64,000 nucleotides of DNA from Planctomycetaceae bacterium (GTDB lineage Bacteria > Planctomycetota > Phycisphaerae > SM23-33). A program made the translations under genes and the position numbers. Below are positions 53,778 through 63,024 of this stretch, piece by piece. The notes below the pieces were generated by a model that saw only the letters and a program-made list of their open reading frames with translations, was not told the origin of the DNA and did no database searches. The DNA lies in assembly GCA_039680605.1 (NCBI GenBank), contig JBDKTA010000009.1, positions 124,001 to 188,000 of the forward strand, read 5' to 3'. Each line of letters starts with the position of its first letter. Position 1 is the first letter of the stretch.

Positions 53778-53935
53778 GCGAAAATCCGAAATCCCAAACA
53801 ACAAATCCGAAACAAGGAACAAAACCCAAAGAAACAATGTGGAGGCTCTTTCAGCCTTTTGTCTTTGTTGTCTTCTTATTGTTTGTCTTCCTGTTGTTTG
53901 TTTGTGGTTTGTTGTTTGTAGTTTCGGATTTTCGC
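53778..53935. repeat. Inverted repeat of AATCCGAAA type after the regulator gene
   Basis: Arms at 53778-53805 and 53908-53935 match at 25 of 28 positions as complements (left arm starts GCGAAAATCCGAAA). The interior is T- and G-rich on one strand. It separates two converging genes and could end transcripts from both sides. The gnd stop lies just beyond a second stem (TTCGCGAAGC with GCTTCGCGA). Confidence 0.7.
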
Positions 53936-53944
53936 GAAGCGGCT

Positions 53945-55378
53945 TCATCGCTTCGCGATAACATCCTGCACCCAATCGGTGTAGAAGATCCCCTCCTCGT
54001 CCACGCGGCGGTACCCGTGGCCGCCGAAGTAATCCCGCTGCGCCTGGATGAGGTTGGCTGGCAGCCAGTCGCTGCGATGGCTGTCCAGGTACGCCAGGCT
54101 GGCGCCGAAGGCGGGGGCGGCAATGCCAAGTTCAGCCGAGGTGGCCACGATGCGTCGCAGGTCGCCCTGGAGGCCCTCCAGGCGCTGGGCGAACTGCTCG
54201 TCGGCAAGCAGATCCGGCAGGTTGATGTCGCGGGCGAAAGCCTCGCTGATTTCCCGCAGCATCGCCGAGCGGATGATGCACCCGCCCCGCCAGATGCGGG
54301 CGATCGTCGGCAGTTCCAGGTTGTACTCGAACGCCGTCGAGGCCGCATGCATCGCCGCAAATCCTTGCGCGTATACCAGGATCATGCCCGCCTCCAGCGC
54401 GCCGGCCAGGCTTGCGGCCAGGCGCTCGGTCCGGCCGCGATACCGCTGCTGCGGTCCGCCGATCCGTGAGACGGCCGCGGCGACGCGCCGACGATAGAAC
54501 GACATGTCGCGCATGACGACAGACACGTCGATCGACGGGGCAGGCACGTGAAGTTCCAGCGTGCTCTGCGAGGTCCACATCCCCGTGCCCATTTGCCCGG
54601 CCTCGTCGAGAATCATGTCGATCAACCGCCCGCCGGTGCGATCGTCCCGGTGGCGGAAGATCTCGGCCGCCGTCTCCACCAGGTAGCTGCTGACCGCGCC
54701 GGCGTTCCACTGCTCAAACGTCTCGACCAGCCGGTCGTTGTCGAACCCCAGGCCGCGCTTCAGGACGTCATAGCACTCTGCGATCAACTGCATCAGGGCG
54801 TACTCGATGCCGTTGTGGACCATCTTGACGTAATGCCCCGCCGACCGCGGACCGATCCACGCGGCGCACGGCTGACCGTCCACATCCGCCGCGACGGCCT
54901 CCAGCAGCGGGCGCACGTGGTCGTATGCGTCCTTGGGCCCGCCGGGCATGATCGACGGACCCCACCGCGCCCCCTGCACCCCGCCGGAGAACCCGACGCC
55001 CAGCATCACAAGCCCGCTCTGGGCCAGCTCGACGAACCGCCGCTCGGTGTCGCGGAAGTGGCTGTTGCCGCCATCGATGACGATGTCGCCCTTGCCCAGG
55101 TGCGGCCGCAGGCCGGCGATCACCGCGTCGACTTCCGCGCCGGGGGGAACGAAGATCATGATGATGCGGGGCTTTCGCAGCAGGTCGGCCAGTTCGCCGC
55201 CGTGGCGCGCCGCCATGATGCGGCCGCTTCCGCCGGCCTTGGCCAGCAGCGCGTCGACGGCCCCGGCGTCGCGGTCATGCACCGCCACGGCAAAATCATG
55301 GTCGATGAGATTGAGCACGAAGTTGTGCCCCATGGAACCCAGCCCCACGACCCCCACCTGACAAGGCCCGTCGCTCAT
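53945..55378 (-). CDS. gnd: 6-phosphogluconate dehydrogenase (decarboxylating)
   Basis: The 477-residue enzyme converts 6-phosphogluconate to ribulose 5-phosphate with NADP+ or NAD+ in the pentose phosphate pathway. The Rossmann motif is VGVVGLGSMGHNFVLNL, and GNSHFRDTERR and KMVHNGIEYALMQLIAE (catalytic Lys and Asn) are family signatures. The substrate loop reads SGGVQGARWGPSIMPGG, where EE is usual in place of VQ. The ATG at 55378 is chosen because the upstream frame is repeat-encoded. Confidence 0.94.
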   Translation of the reverse strand: MSDGPCQVGVVGLGSMGHNFVLNLIDHDFAVAVHDRDAGAVDALLAKAGGSGRIMAARHGGELADLLRKPRIIMIFVPPGAEVDAVIAGLRPHLGKGDIVIDGGNSHFRDTERRFVELAQSGLVMLGVGFSGGVQGARWGPSIMPGGPKDAYDHVRPLLEAVAADVDGQPCAAWIGPRSAGHYVKMVHNGIEYALMQLIAECYDVLKRGLGFDNDRLVETFEQWNAGAVSSYLVETAAEIFRHRDDRTGGRLIDMILDEAGQMGTGMWTSQSTLELHVPAPSIDVSVVMRDMSFYRRRVAAAVSRIGGPQQRYRGRTERLAASLAGALEAGMILVYAQGFAAMHAASTAFEYNLELPTIARIWRGGCIIRSAMLREISEAFARDINLPDLLADEQFAQRLEGLQGDLRRIVATSAELGIAAPAFGASLAYLDSHRSDWLPANLIQAQRDYFGGHGYRRVDEEGIFYTDWVQDVIAKR

Positions 55379-55426
55379 GGCCGCCCCCTTTCCGCCCCAG
55401 TAATGATATCCCTTCAGTGACGGGCA

Positions 55427-55579
55427 GGGGAAAAGCCGCGGCGGAGGCACCAAGTATTCATCAAAGCCGTTGTGTGGCTTTGATGAATACTTGCCTTAAC
55501 CAACGGTAAATGGCCCTAAATGAAGAAGCAATTCACACAACGAATTGCTTCTTCATTTAGTGCCTCCGCCGCGGCTTTT
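55427..55579. repeat. Structured multi-hairpin repeat, copy 3
   Basis: Outer arms (AAAAGCCGCGGCGGAGGCAC at 55431-55450 and its complement at 55560-55579) are perfect. Inside are hairpin A (55452-55493, AAGTATTCATCAAAGCC) and hairpin B (55515-55560, CTAAATGAAGAAGCAATTC), as in copy 1. Compared with copy 1 the outer arms change AGTCGC to AGCCGC together on both sides. It lies between divergent gnd and the oxidoreductase gene. Confidence 0.88.
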
Positions 55580-55649
55580 ATCCAAGAGCGTGGCCGCGGG
55601 TGGTATGGCGCTCTATAATCTGCCGCGTCAACACTTGGAGACGACCATC

Positions 55650-56681
55650 ATGAACGTCGGCATTCTGGGCTTTGCGCATGGCCACGTCGGGGCGTATTGC
55701 GGGCAGTGGAAGAACAACCCGCAGATGGGCATCACCGTGACGGCCGGGTGGGACCACGACCCGGCGCGGGCGACGGGCGCGGGCGAGACCTTTGCCATCA
55801 AGATTTGCGGAACGCCACAGGACCTGCTGGCCCGCGGCGACGTCGATGCCGTCGTCATCGCGGCGGAAACCAACCGCCACGCGGAACTGGTCGAGCTGGC
55901 AGCCGCGGCGGGCAAGAGCATCGTTCTGCAGAAACCCATGGCGCTGACGCTGGATGAGGCCGACCGCATCGTCGCCGCCGTGGACGCCCACGCCGTGGCG
56001 TTCACGCTGGCCTGGCAGATGCGCGTGGACGCCGAGAACCTCAAGATGAAGGCGATGGTGGACTCGGGCGTTTTGGGGCGCATCTGCATGGTGCGGCGCC
56101 GCCACGGCCTGGCGACGCACACCTGGGGCGGGTTCGAGAACTCCTGGCACGCCGATCCGGCAGCCAATCGCGACATCTGGGCAGACGATTCCTCGCACGC
56201 GATCGACTTCATCTACTGGCTGCTGGGCATGCCCGCCAGCGTGACGGCAGAGCTTGCCACGCTGATCAATCCGAAGGTTCCTAACGACAACGGCATCGCC
56301 GTCTTTCGCTATGCGGGCGGACCGCTGGCGGAGGTCGGCTGCTCGTTCACGTGCGTGGCCGGCGAGAACACCACCGAGATCGTGGGCGAAAAGGGCGTGA
56401 TCGTGCAAAACTTCGGCGACGGCCCCAGCGCCAATAATCCCCGCCCCGCCGGGGCGATCAGCCTTAAATGGTTCCTTCAGGACAGCGGTCAGTGGACCGT
56501 CTCCGACGTGCCCGGCTGCGATAACCAGGGCGTGCGGATCGCGGCGTTGGCGGCCCCGCTGGCCGAGTTTCTCCAAGGCCGCCGAGGCCCCATCGCCACC
56601 GCCGCCGAAGGGCGCGACGTGTTGCGGATCGTGCTGGCAACGTACGAGTCAAGCTGCACCGGCCGACGCGTGGCACTGTAA
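55650..56681 (+). CDS. Gfo/Idh/MocA-family oxidoreductase
   Basis: The 343-residue protein has an N-terminal NAD(P)-binding fold (VGILGFAHGHVGAY) and the family's EKP-like motif as LQKPMALTLDEADRI near residue 95. A C-terminal alpha/beta domain follows (ADDSSHAIDFIYWLLGMPAS holds the conserved DxxxH-type region). Such enzymes oxidise sugars, inositols or related polyols; the substrate is unknown. GGAG precedes the ATG. A TATAAT is at 55614-55619. Confidence 0.88.
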   Translation: MNVGILGFAHGHVGAYCGQWKNNPQMGITVTAGWDHDPARATGAGETFAIKICGTPQDLLARGDVDAVVIAAETNRHAELVELAAAAGKSIVLQKPMALTLDEADRIVAAVDAHAVAFTLAWQMRVDAENLKMKAMVDSGVLGRICMVRRRHGLATHTWGGFENSWHADPAANRDIWADDSSHAIDFIYWLLGMPASVTAELATLINPKVPNDNGIAVFRYAGGPLAEVGCSFTCVAGENTTEIVGEKGVIVQNFGDGPSANNPRPAGAISLKWFLQDSGQWTVSDVPGCDNQGVRIAALAAPLAEFLQGRRGPIATAAEGRDVLRIVLATYESSCTGRRVAL

Positions 56682-56700
56682 CCGCTACCGTGAGCGGTCG

Positions 56701-56723
56701 CGCGGAGCAAGCTCCGCCGCTAA
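56701..56723. repeat. Dispersed palindrome, GGAGCAAGCTCC type, copy 2
   Basis: CGGAGCAAGCTCCG followed by CCGCTAA matches the unit at 6780-6802 except for one compensating base pair. It lies between the converging oxidoreductase and mscL genes. Confidence 0.7.
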
Positions 56724-56761
56724 CGCTGCCAGCTCTCGCCTTTGCGGAGAACCTGTACGCC

Positions 56762-57178
56762 CTACTTGGTCTTGAGGATGTCGCGAATCTCCGTCAGGAG
56801 CAGTTCCTGCTTGGTCGCGGGGGGCGCTGCCGGCGCGGGCGCGGGAGGCTTGCGCCAGAGGCGGTTGACCATCTTGACCATCACGAAGACGGCCAGGGCG
56901 ATGATGATGAACTCCACGACCGTATTGACGAACACGCCGTAGCTGATCGCCACTTCGGCGGTTGGCTTTCCGGCGGCATCGGTCGCCGCTCGCTTGAGGA
57001 CGACCTTGTAAGACGAGAAGTCCAAGCCGCCCGTGATCCAGCCCAGCGGCGGCATGATGACGTTGTTGACCAGGGACGTGACGATCTTGCCAAAGGCCAC
57101 GCCGATGATGATTCCGACGGCCATGTCCACAACATTGCCCCGCAGGGCAAAGGCTTTGAACTCGTCGATCCATTTCAT
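56762..57178 (-). CDS. mscL: Large-conductance mechanosensitive channel
   Basis: The 138-residue protein has the MscL layout: N-terminal amphipathic helix MKWIDEFKAFALRG, TM1 (NVVDMAVGIIIGVAFGKIVT), a periplasmic loop, TM2 (FVNTVVEFIIIALAVFVMVK) and a basic C-terminal helix. It forms a pentameric pore that opens under membrane tension and protects against hypo-osmotic shock. The start at 57178 has AGGTG upstream and gives the family N-terminus. Confidence 0.96.
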   Translation of the reverse strand: MKWIDEFKAFALRGNVVDMAVGIIIGVAFGKIVTSLVNNVIMPPLGWITGGLDFSSYKVVLKRAATDAAGKPTAEVAISYGVFVNTVVEFIIIALAVFVMVKMVNRLWRKPPAPAPAAPPATKQELLLTEIRDILKTK

Positions 57179-57302
57179 GAGACACCTGTCCTCTGCTCTG
57201 GGAATAGACGCCGAATTATAGCCTGTCAAAAGACTTGTCACAAAGCTGGAAAACGGCCGCCATGGCACCGCGGAACCTGGCTTCCATCATTCTGTCATTC
57301 CA

Positions 57303-58235
57303 CTACTGCAGGCTTTGCAGGCGGCGGATGCGGTCGGCGATGGGCGGGTGGCTGTCGAAGACGCTTGCGGAACGTTCCTCGAAGTGCTTGATCGGATGCA
57401 CGATGTACAGCGGGGCCGTGGCGCGGTTGGCGACCTCGAGCACTTCGGGGTCCTCGGAAAGCTTGGCCAGGGCGCTCTGCAATCCGCGGGCATTGCGGGT
57501 GAGTTCGACGCTTCCGGCGTCGGCGAGGTACTCCCGCTGGCGCGACAGGGCCATCTCGATAATCTTGGCCAGGATGGGCGCCACAATCGCCAGCACCAGC
57601 GCCAGGATCAGCAGGATGATCTGCGCCCCTCCCCCGCCGCTATCGCGGCTGTTGCTGCGCCGCCGCCCGCGCCCGCTGTACCAGAGGCTGCGCAGGAAGA
57701 CGTCGCACAGCATCACCAGCACGCCGACCATCACGGCCATCAGCATCGCGTAGCGGATGTCGTAATTCCGCACGTGTGAGAGCTCATGGGCCAGCACGCC
57801 CTGCAGTTCCTCTCGCGTGAGCTTCTCGCGCAGCCCGGTGGTGATAGCCACGGCCGCATGGGCGGGGTCACGGCCGGTGGCAAAGGCGTTCATGGCGCTG
57901 TCGTCGATGAGATAGACCCGAGGCATTGGCACGCCGCCGGCCAGGCTCAGTTCTTCGACGACGTTGAACAGTTGCGGATCGTCGCCCTTGGAAATTTCCC
58001 GGGCCGAACTCATCGACAGCAGCGCCGACGAGCCGCCATAGAAGCTGATCAGCGTCAGGATGAAGGCGATCAGACCGGCGCCGAACGCCACCGTGATCCC
58101 GAAGGCGTCCGTCCCGCCCCAGGCCCAGCCGATGAGGTACCCCACCGCGATGAAGAACAGCATGAACACGCCAATCAGCACCACGCTGTTGCGCTTATTG
58201 CGGGCGATCAACGTTCTGAATGTTTCAACTGGCAT
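57303..58235 (-). CDS. htpX: HtpX-type membrane zinc metalloprotease
   Basis: The 310-residue M48 protease has membrane helices near residues 20-65 and 165-240. The zinc site is HELSH (LAHELSHVRNYD) with the third ligand in REYLADAGSVELT. HtpX degrades damaged membrane proteins. GRGRRRSNSRDSGGGG is a flexible cytoplasmic loop. It is 63 bp downstream of lemA, a pairing seen in many bacteria. The start is the ATG at 58235; an upstream GTG in frame is less likely. Confidence 0.93.
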   Translation of the reverse strand: MPVETFRTLIARNKRNSVVLIGVFMLFFIAVGYLIGWAWGGTDAFGITVAFGAGLIAFILTLISFYGGSSALLSMSSAREISKGDDPQLFNVVEELSLAGGVPMPRVYLIDDSAMNAFATGRDPAHAAVAITTGLREKLTREELQGVLAHELSHVRNYDIRYAMLMAVMVGVLVMLCDVFLRSLWYSGRGRRRSNSRDSGGGGAQIILLILALVLAIVAPILAKIIEMALSRQREYLADAGSVELTRNARGLQSALAKLSEDPEVLEVANRATAPLYIVHPIKHFEERSASVFDSHPPIADRIRRLQSLQ

Positions 58236-58246
58236 GGGCGGCACCG

Positions 58247-58299
58247 GTGGCACAGCCTTTCCAGGCTGTGTCGGTCACGGGCTGGAAAGCCTGTGCCAC
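58247..58299. repeat. Paired CACAGGCTTTCC-type palindromes in the lemA-htpX spacer
   Basis: Two inverted units (GTGGCACAGCCTTTCCAGGC and a complementary unit ending GCCTGTGCCAC) form a 53-bp structure. It ends within the lemA stop codon. It is closely similar to the coding copy in the addA-like gene at 26208-26262. Confidence 0.85.
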
Positions 58300-58859
58300 T
58301 AGAACTTCACTTTTGGTGCTTCACGTTCGGCGGGTGCTTCGAGCTCGAAATATTCCCGGATCGTGAAACCGAACATTCCTGCCACCATGTTGCTCGGGAA
58401 CGTCTGAACGGCGCTATTGTAGATCGCCGTCGAGTCATTGTAGTGCTGGCGGGCGAAGGCGATGTTGTTCTCGGTATGGCTGAGTTCTTCCTGCAGGTGC
58501 TGGAAGTTCTCGTTGGCTTTGAGGTTGGGGTACGCCTCGGACAGGGCGAAAATCTGCCTCAGGGCGCCGGTGAGCATGTTCTCGGCCTGGGCCTTTTCCG
58601 CCACGCCGGTGGCGCTGCTGGCGGCGTTTCGCGCGGCGATGACGGCCTCGAGCGTGTTCTTCTCGTGGGCGGCGTAACCCTTGACGGTCTCGACGAGGTT
58701 GGGGATCAGGTCATAACGGCGCTTGAGCTGGACGTCGATCTGGCTCCAGGCCTCCTGCGTCATGATGCGCTTGCGCACCAGGCTGTTGTAGAGACCGATC
58801 AGCATGACCGCCCCAAGCACCACCGCCGCCAGAATGACAATGAGCAACGGGCCCATCAT
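58299..58859 (-). CDS. LemA family protein
   Basis: The 186-residue protein has one N-terminal membrane helix (LLIVILAAVVLGAVMLIGLY) and a helical bundle with typical LemA blocks (NSLVRKRIMTQEAWSQIDVQ, LKRRYDLIPNLVETVKGY, FPSNMVAGMFGF). The function is unknown, but LemA and HtpX often form an operon, suggesting a shared membrane-stress role. AAAGG precedes ATG 58859. Confidence 0.93.
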   Translation of the reverse strand: MMGPLLIVILAAVVLGAVMLIGLYNSLVRKRIMTQEAWSQIDVQLKRRYDLIPNLVETVKGYAAHEKNTLEAVIAARNAASSATGVAEKAQAENMLTGALRQIFALSEAYPNLKANENFQHLQEELSHTENNIAFARQHYNDSTAIYNSAVQTFPSNMVAGMFGFTIREYFELEAPAEREAPKVKF

Positions 58860-58994
58860 GATGTTTGCCTTTCCCTGCCGCGTCGGGAGCTCTCGGCAGC
58901 ATGCCATTATGTTACGCGGCCGGTGGGCCTCTGGCAACCCACTGCCCCGCGGCGGCTATAATTCAAAGCCTCATTGCAGGAGAGGAGAGGGTTC

Positions 58995-59981
58995 ATGAAC
59001 GCCGCATCTTTCACAGGCGTGGCGCTGCTGCTTGCCGCGGCGACGACCGCCCACGCCCAGCAGGCGGCCACCGCCCCGGCCAACGATCACGCGCGGTTCA
59101 TCCGCGATACGCTGCGAGAGGTAACCTTGGAAAAGGACGACCCATACCCGGCGGCCAGCAAACTCGCCAGCCGCGGCAGTGCGATCAGCTCGGCCCTGGC
59201 GCAAGCCCTGGCCAGCCCCGACCAGCTTGCCGCCGCCGGTGAAATACCGGGCGCCGGACCCAACGATCCGCGCGTGGAACTGCTGACCCAGTTGCGGATG
59301 CGGGCGCTGAAGATGGCCGCTACCCAGATCACGCTGGGGTTCGACCCTATCGCCGCGATCGCCCGATGGGCCGCCGCCCGAGACGACGACCGCCCCGGCG
59401 GGCGCACGCTTCCGGCACGCGTGGTGCGCCTGGAGATTCCCGTTCTCCAGCAGGTGCTCCCGGGGTACCTCTTCTACCAGATGATCGTGCCCGGTCCGCG
59501 CGTCGAGTACGGTCAGGGCGTCTGGCCGTCGCAGAATATCTTCGTGGTGGACGAAAAGGCCCGCGTCTGGCGCATCGCCCGCCCGTTGACGCTGCAGCGG
59601 TTCTTCGGCCGCGCCATGATGCCCGTGCGCGACATGGCTTCGGCCAGGCTGACAGCCGCGGCATGGGCCGTTCTGGCGTCGGTGCTGGCCAACGACGGAT
59701 ACTACCGCTTCAGCAATCCGGTGGACGACGCTGCGGCCATCGTCATGCCCGGCGGCGGATATCAGGCAAGCGCGCGGACGGCCGCAGTGGCTCAGAGCGA
59801 GGGAGGGGGCGACTCGGGCTTCCTTGAAGCGACCTTGACCTTCGACGGCGCCGGTCATCTGACGGGCGTGACGCAGAAGAACCGCCTCGTGCCGGGCGAG
59901 CGCCCCGAGGGCGTCGCCAGCCCGACCACCCGCCCCGCCGGGAAGGGACAACCCAATTCAAAGAGTGCGGATCACAGATAG
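58995..59981 (+). CDS. Hypothetical exported protein
   Basis: The 328-residue protein starts with a signal peptide (SFTGVALLLAAATTAHAQQ) after MNAA. The body is mixed alpha/beta (LPARVVRLEIPVLQQVLPGY, GQGVWPSQNIFVVDEKARVW, FYF-like YYRFSNPVDDAAAIVMPGGG). No family was recognised. GGAGAGG precedes the ATG at 58995, and a TATAAT is at 58957-58962. The C-terminus is low-complexity. Confidence 0.7.
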   Translation: MNAASFTGVALLLAAATTAHAQQAATAPANDHARFIRDTLREVTLEKDDPYPAASKLASRGSAISSALAQALASPDQLAAAGEIPGAGPNDPRVELLTQLRMRALKMAATQITLGFDPIAAIARWAAARDDDRPGGRTLPARVVRLEIPVLQQVLPGYLFYQMIVPGPRVEYGQGVWPSQNIFVVDEKARVWRIARPLTLQRFFGRAMMPVRDMASARLTAAAWAVLASVLANDGYYRFSNPVDDAAAIVMPGGGYQASARTAAVAQSEGGGDSGFLEATLTFDGAGHLTGVTQKNRLVPGERPEGVASPTTRPAGKGQPNSKSADHR

Positions 59982-59993
59982 TCGAACCACAAG

Positions 59994-61043
59994 TTACTTG
60001 CCCAGCGCTTTGAGCACGTCAGCCCACGATGCCAGGACGTTGGGGCAGATCTTCCGATCGCGTCCGGTATGACAGATGAAGATGCCCTTGGGGAACCGCG
60101 GGCCCATGTCGCCGGCGATGCAGTCGATCCCGTCGGTCTCTGTCACGCCGGCGACGGAAAATGTGCCCACGTACGCGTACGGCGGCTTGCGGTCGAACAC
60201 GTTGAACGTGTTGCTGCCCTGGCTGGAGGCGATGAGATAACCCTCGGTCTCGCTGGTGGGGTATATCGTCAAACCTTCGACATCCGGCTTGAGACCGTTG
60301 ACGCCGGTCTTGGCGGCCACCTTGATATCCTTGGCGCCGTCGGGCTCGGCGTCATAGTAGAAGATGCCCTGGCGTTCGTTGGCGACGAAGAGCGTGCCGT
60401 TGGCGTCGTCGGCCACGGCGCCTTCGGCAAAGCCCGCCCGCAGGTTGCGCACGTGCTTATGCGTGACCTTGCCCTTGCCGTCATCGAAGAGCTCGTGCTG
60501 CTCGACAGTGCTCTTTTTGGAGGTGGTGAAGAAGTAGAACTTGCCGCTCTTGCGGCTGTGATAGAGCGTGCCGCCGTAGTTGTCGCCGGTGTTGATGTTT
60601 TCGTCGTCGATGCGGACGAGCTGGCGTTTGTCCGGGTCGACCTTATAGACGCGCAGCTTGAAGTTTTTGTTCTGCCGCTGATTGTGTACGATGATATCGA
60701 CCTTCTGGCCCCCCAGGGGGAAACCTGTCCGCGAGTCGATATTGCCCGGGAACGGCGCGTCGATCGACTGCAGGAGCTTGCCCTCCATGTCGTACACGAA
60801 CACCTTATTGGCGTACTTGTCGGATGTGATGATCAGGCTCTTGCTCGCGTCTTTCGCGTCGCGCCAGAAGCACATGTCGTCCTGGTCGAACACGCCGTCG
60901 CCCTTGAGCGTCATCAGCGGCTTGACCGGCCCGCTGGCCGCGGCGGGCTGCGTGACTGGGGCCGGCGGCGGACTCTGGGCCATCAGCGCAAGGGACATAA
61001 TGGCGATCAACAACGAACCGGTGATTACGCGTCTGGCGGTCAT
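59994..61043 (-). CDS. Beta-propeller phytase-like secreted protein
   Basis: The 349-residue protein has a signal peptide (VITGSLLIAIMSLALMAQ) and a beta-propeller of the 3-phytase type. Family-like blocks include DQDDMCFWRD, NIDSRTGFPLGGQKVDIIVH, GGTLYHSRKSGKFYFF, DVEGLTIYPTSETEGYLIAS and GIDCIAGDMG. Such enzymes remove phosphate from phytate in a calcium-dependent way. AAGGAG lies 7 bp upstream. Whether phytate is the true substrate is uncertain. Confidence 0.85.
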   Translation of the reverse strand: MTARRVITGSLLIAIMSLALMAQSPPPAPVTQPAAASGPVKPLMTLKGDGVFDQDDMCFWRDAKDASKSLIITSDKYANKVFVYDMEGKLLQSIDAPFPGNIDSRTGFPLGGQKVDIIVHNQRQNKNFKLRVYKVDPDKRQLVRIDDENINTGDNYGGTLYHSRKSGKFYFFTTSKKSTVEQHELFDDGKGKVTHKHVRNLRAGFAEGAVADDANGTLFVANERQGIFYYDAEPDGAKDIKVAAKTGVNGLKPDVEGLTIYPTSETEGYLIASSQGSNTFNVFDRKPPYAYVGTFSVAGVTETDGIDCIAGDMGPRFPKGIFICHTGRDRKICPNVLASWADVLKALGK

Positions 61044-61133
61044 GGATGACTCCTTCTGAGAGGGTTTAACCCACAGCGCGGCACGTGACGGCCGCGGAAC
61101 TTCAAAATCCCGCCCGCACGCGTTTGGCCGCCA

Positions 61134-62357
61134 CTATTCATAGCGGAGAGCGGTCACCGGATCGAGCCGGCTGGCGCGGTAGGCGGGGTAGAGGCCGCTG
61201 ACGAGCCCGACGGCCGTCGCGACGGCGATCGACAGCACCACCACCCACCACTGCAGTCTGGCGTCGAGGGCGACGAACGATTCGACCGCTGCTGCGATTC
61301 CGGCCATCAGCCCCCAGCCCAGCAGCAGGCCCGCCAGCCCGCCGCCGAGGGTCAGCACCAGCGCCTCGACGAGGAACTGGAGCATGATGTCCCAGTCCTT
61401 GGCGCCCAGGGCCTTGCGGATGCCGATCTCGCGCGTGCGCTCGGCGACGGTAGCGAGCATGATGTTCATGATGCCGATGCCGCCGACGATGAGGCTGATG
61501 CCCGCCACCGTGCCCAGGAACACCGTCAGGACCACGCTGACGGTCTTGAACGTTTCGAGGAACTCGGTGATGTTCTCGACGTTGAAGTCGTCTTTGGCGT
61601 CGGGGCGCAGACGGTGGCGCTGGCGCAGGAGCTTGCCGATCTCTTCCATCACCGGCGCGAGCTGTTCCTTGGTCTGGGCCTCGACGGCGATGTACTGCAC
61701 GAACGTGCGGGCGGGGGGCAGTTGCTTCATCGCCGTCGTGTACGGGATGAAAACCTGGTCGTCGGGATTCATGCGCCCCTGGGAGCCCTTGGGGCGCGTC
61801 ACGCCGATGACCTGGAACCCGATGTCGCGAATCTTGATCGTGCGGCCGACGGGGTCCTGGCTTCCGAAGATCTCCGTGGCGGTAACGGGGCCGATGACGG
61901 CCACGCGGGCGCCGCGCGCGACCTCCATGTCGCTGAAGACGCGTCCGCCCTGGAGGGTGTAGTTCTGGATGGAGAACATCGACGGCGCCACGCCGGTGAT
62001 GCCCGCGGTATTGGAGTTTCGATTTCCGGACTTCACCTGCCCGCTGTTGAGCGAGGCGGGGCTGACCGCCTTGACGCCCGGAAGGGAGAGAATGGCCTCG
62101 GCGTCTTCGGGGGTGAGCGTCTGAACGCTGCTGCGGGCGCCCATCCCGGGCCCGCCGCGCTGGCCGGGCCTGACGAACAGCAGGTTCGTCCCCAGGGCGC
62201 TGATCTGCCCGCTGATCTTGTTGGAAAAGGCGCTGCCCAGGCTGAGCATGGCGATGACCGCCCCGACGCCGATGATCACCCCCAGCATCGTCAAGGCGGT
62301 GCGGAGCTTGTTCATCGCCAGCGAGTTCAACGAGATTTTCAGCGTCGTCAGCAGCAT
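61134..62357 (-). CDS. MacB-like ABC permease
   Basis: The 407-residue permease has an N-terminal helix (LRTALTMLGVIIGVGAVIAM), a large MacB periplasmic domain (~45-270) and three C-terminal helices of the FtsX domain (LTVFLGTVAGISLIVGGIGI, ERTREIGIRKALGAKDWDIM). It forms a tripartite exporter with the adjacent ATPase and fusion protein. The ATG is one base after the ATPase stop. It probably exports a small molecule or peptide. Confidence 0.95.
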   Translation of the reverse strand: MLLTTLKISLNSLAMNKLRTALTMLGVIIGVGAVIAMLSLGSAFSNKISGQISALGTNLLFVRPGQRGGPGMGARSSVQTLTPEDAEAILSLPGVKAVSPASLNSGQVKSGNRNSNTAGITGVAPSMFSIQNYTLQGGRVFSDMEVARGARVAVIGPVTATEIFGSQDPVGRTIKIRDIGFQVIGVTRPKGSQGRMNPDDQVFIPYTTAMKQLPPARTFVQYIAVEAQTKEQLAPVMEEIGKLLRQRHRLRPDAKDDFNVENITEFLETFKTVSVVLTVFLGTVAGISLIVGGIGIMNIMLATVAERTREIGIRKALGAKDWDIMLQFLVEALVLTLGGGLAGLLLGWGLMAGIAAAVESFVALDARLQWWVVVLSIAVATAVGLVSGLYPAYRASRLDPVTALRYE

Positions 62358-62358
62358 G

Positions 62359-63018
62359 TCACACCATCTGCCCGTCGCGCAGGTGAATCTTGCGCGGGCA
62401 GTACTCCGCCACGTCCGATTCGTGCGTGACGATCAGGACGGTGCGCCCTTCTTCGGTGTTCAGCCGCGTCATCAGGTCCATGATGTCGTGGCTGGTCGCC
62501 GAGTCGAGATTTCCGGTCGGCTCGTCGGCGAGCAAGATCGCCGGGTCGGTCACCAGCGCCCGGGCGATGGCCACGCGCTGGTTCTGCCCGCCGCTGAGCT
62601 GGCTGGGCCGATGCCCCATCCGGTCGCCCAGGCCAAGCCGCTCGAGCATGGTCTGGGCGCGCTTCCGCGTCGAGCGCGAGGCATGCTGGTACAGCAGCGG
62701 CAGCTCGACGTTCTCCAGGGCGGTCAGCCGCGGCAGGAGGTTGAAACTCTGGAACACAAACCCGATCTGGCGGTTGCGCACCTCTGCCAGGCGGTCCTTC
62801 GACAGACCCGCGACGTTCTGGTCGGCCAGGAAATAGCTGCCGCTGTCGGGGCTGTCTAGGCAGCCCAGGATGTGCATCAGCGTGCTCTTGCCGCTGCCGG
62901 AGGACCCGACGATGGCGGCCATCTCGCCGGTGCGAATCTCCAGCGAGACGCCCCGCAGGGCCCGGATCTCCTGCGAGTCCATCCGGTAGGTCTTGGTAAT
63001 GTCTTCCAGGCGGATCAT
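62359..63018 (-). CDS. MacB-like ABC ATP-binding protein
   Basis: The 219-residue ATPase has Walker A GSSGSGKS, Q-loop FVFQSFNLLPRL, signature LSGGQNQRVAIARAL, Walker B ILLADEPTGNLD and H-loop IVTHES. The sequence is typical of MacB/LolD ATPases. The ATG at 63018 gives the standard N-terminus IRLEDITKTY. The gene sits between the fusion protein and the permease gene. Confidence 0.95.
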   Translation of the reverse strand: MIRLEDITKTYRMDSQEIRALRGVSLEIRTGEMAAIVGSSGSGKSTLMHILGCLDSPDSGSYFLADQNVAGLSKDRLAEVRNRQIGFVFQSFNLLPRLTALENVELPLLYQHASRSTRKRAQTMLERLGLGDRMGHRPSQLSGGQNQRVAIARALVTDPAILLADEPTGNLDSATSHDIMDLMTRLNTEEGRTVLIVTHESDVAEYCPRKIHLRDGQMV

Positions 63019-63024
63019 AATTCG

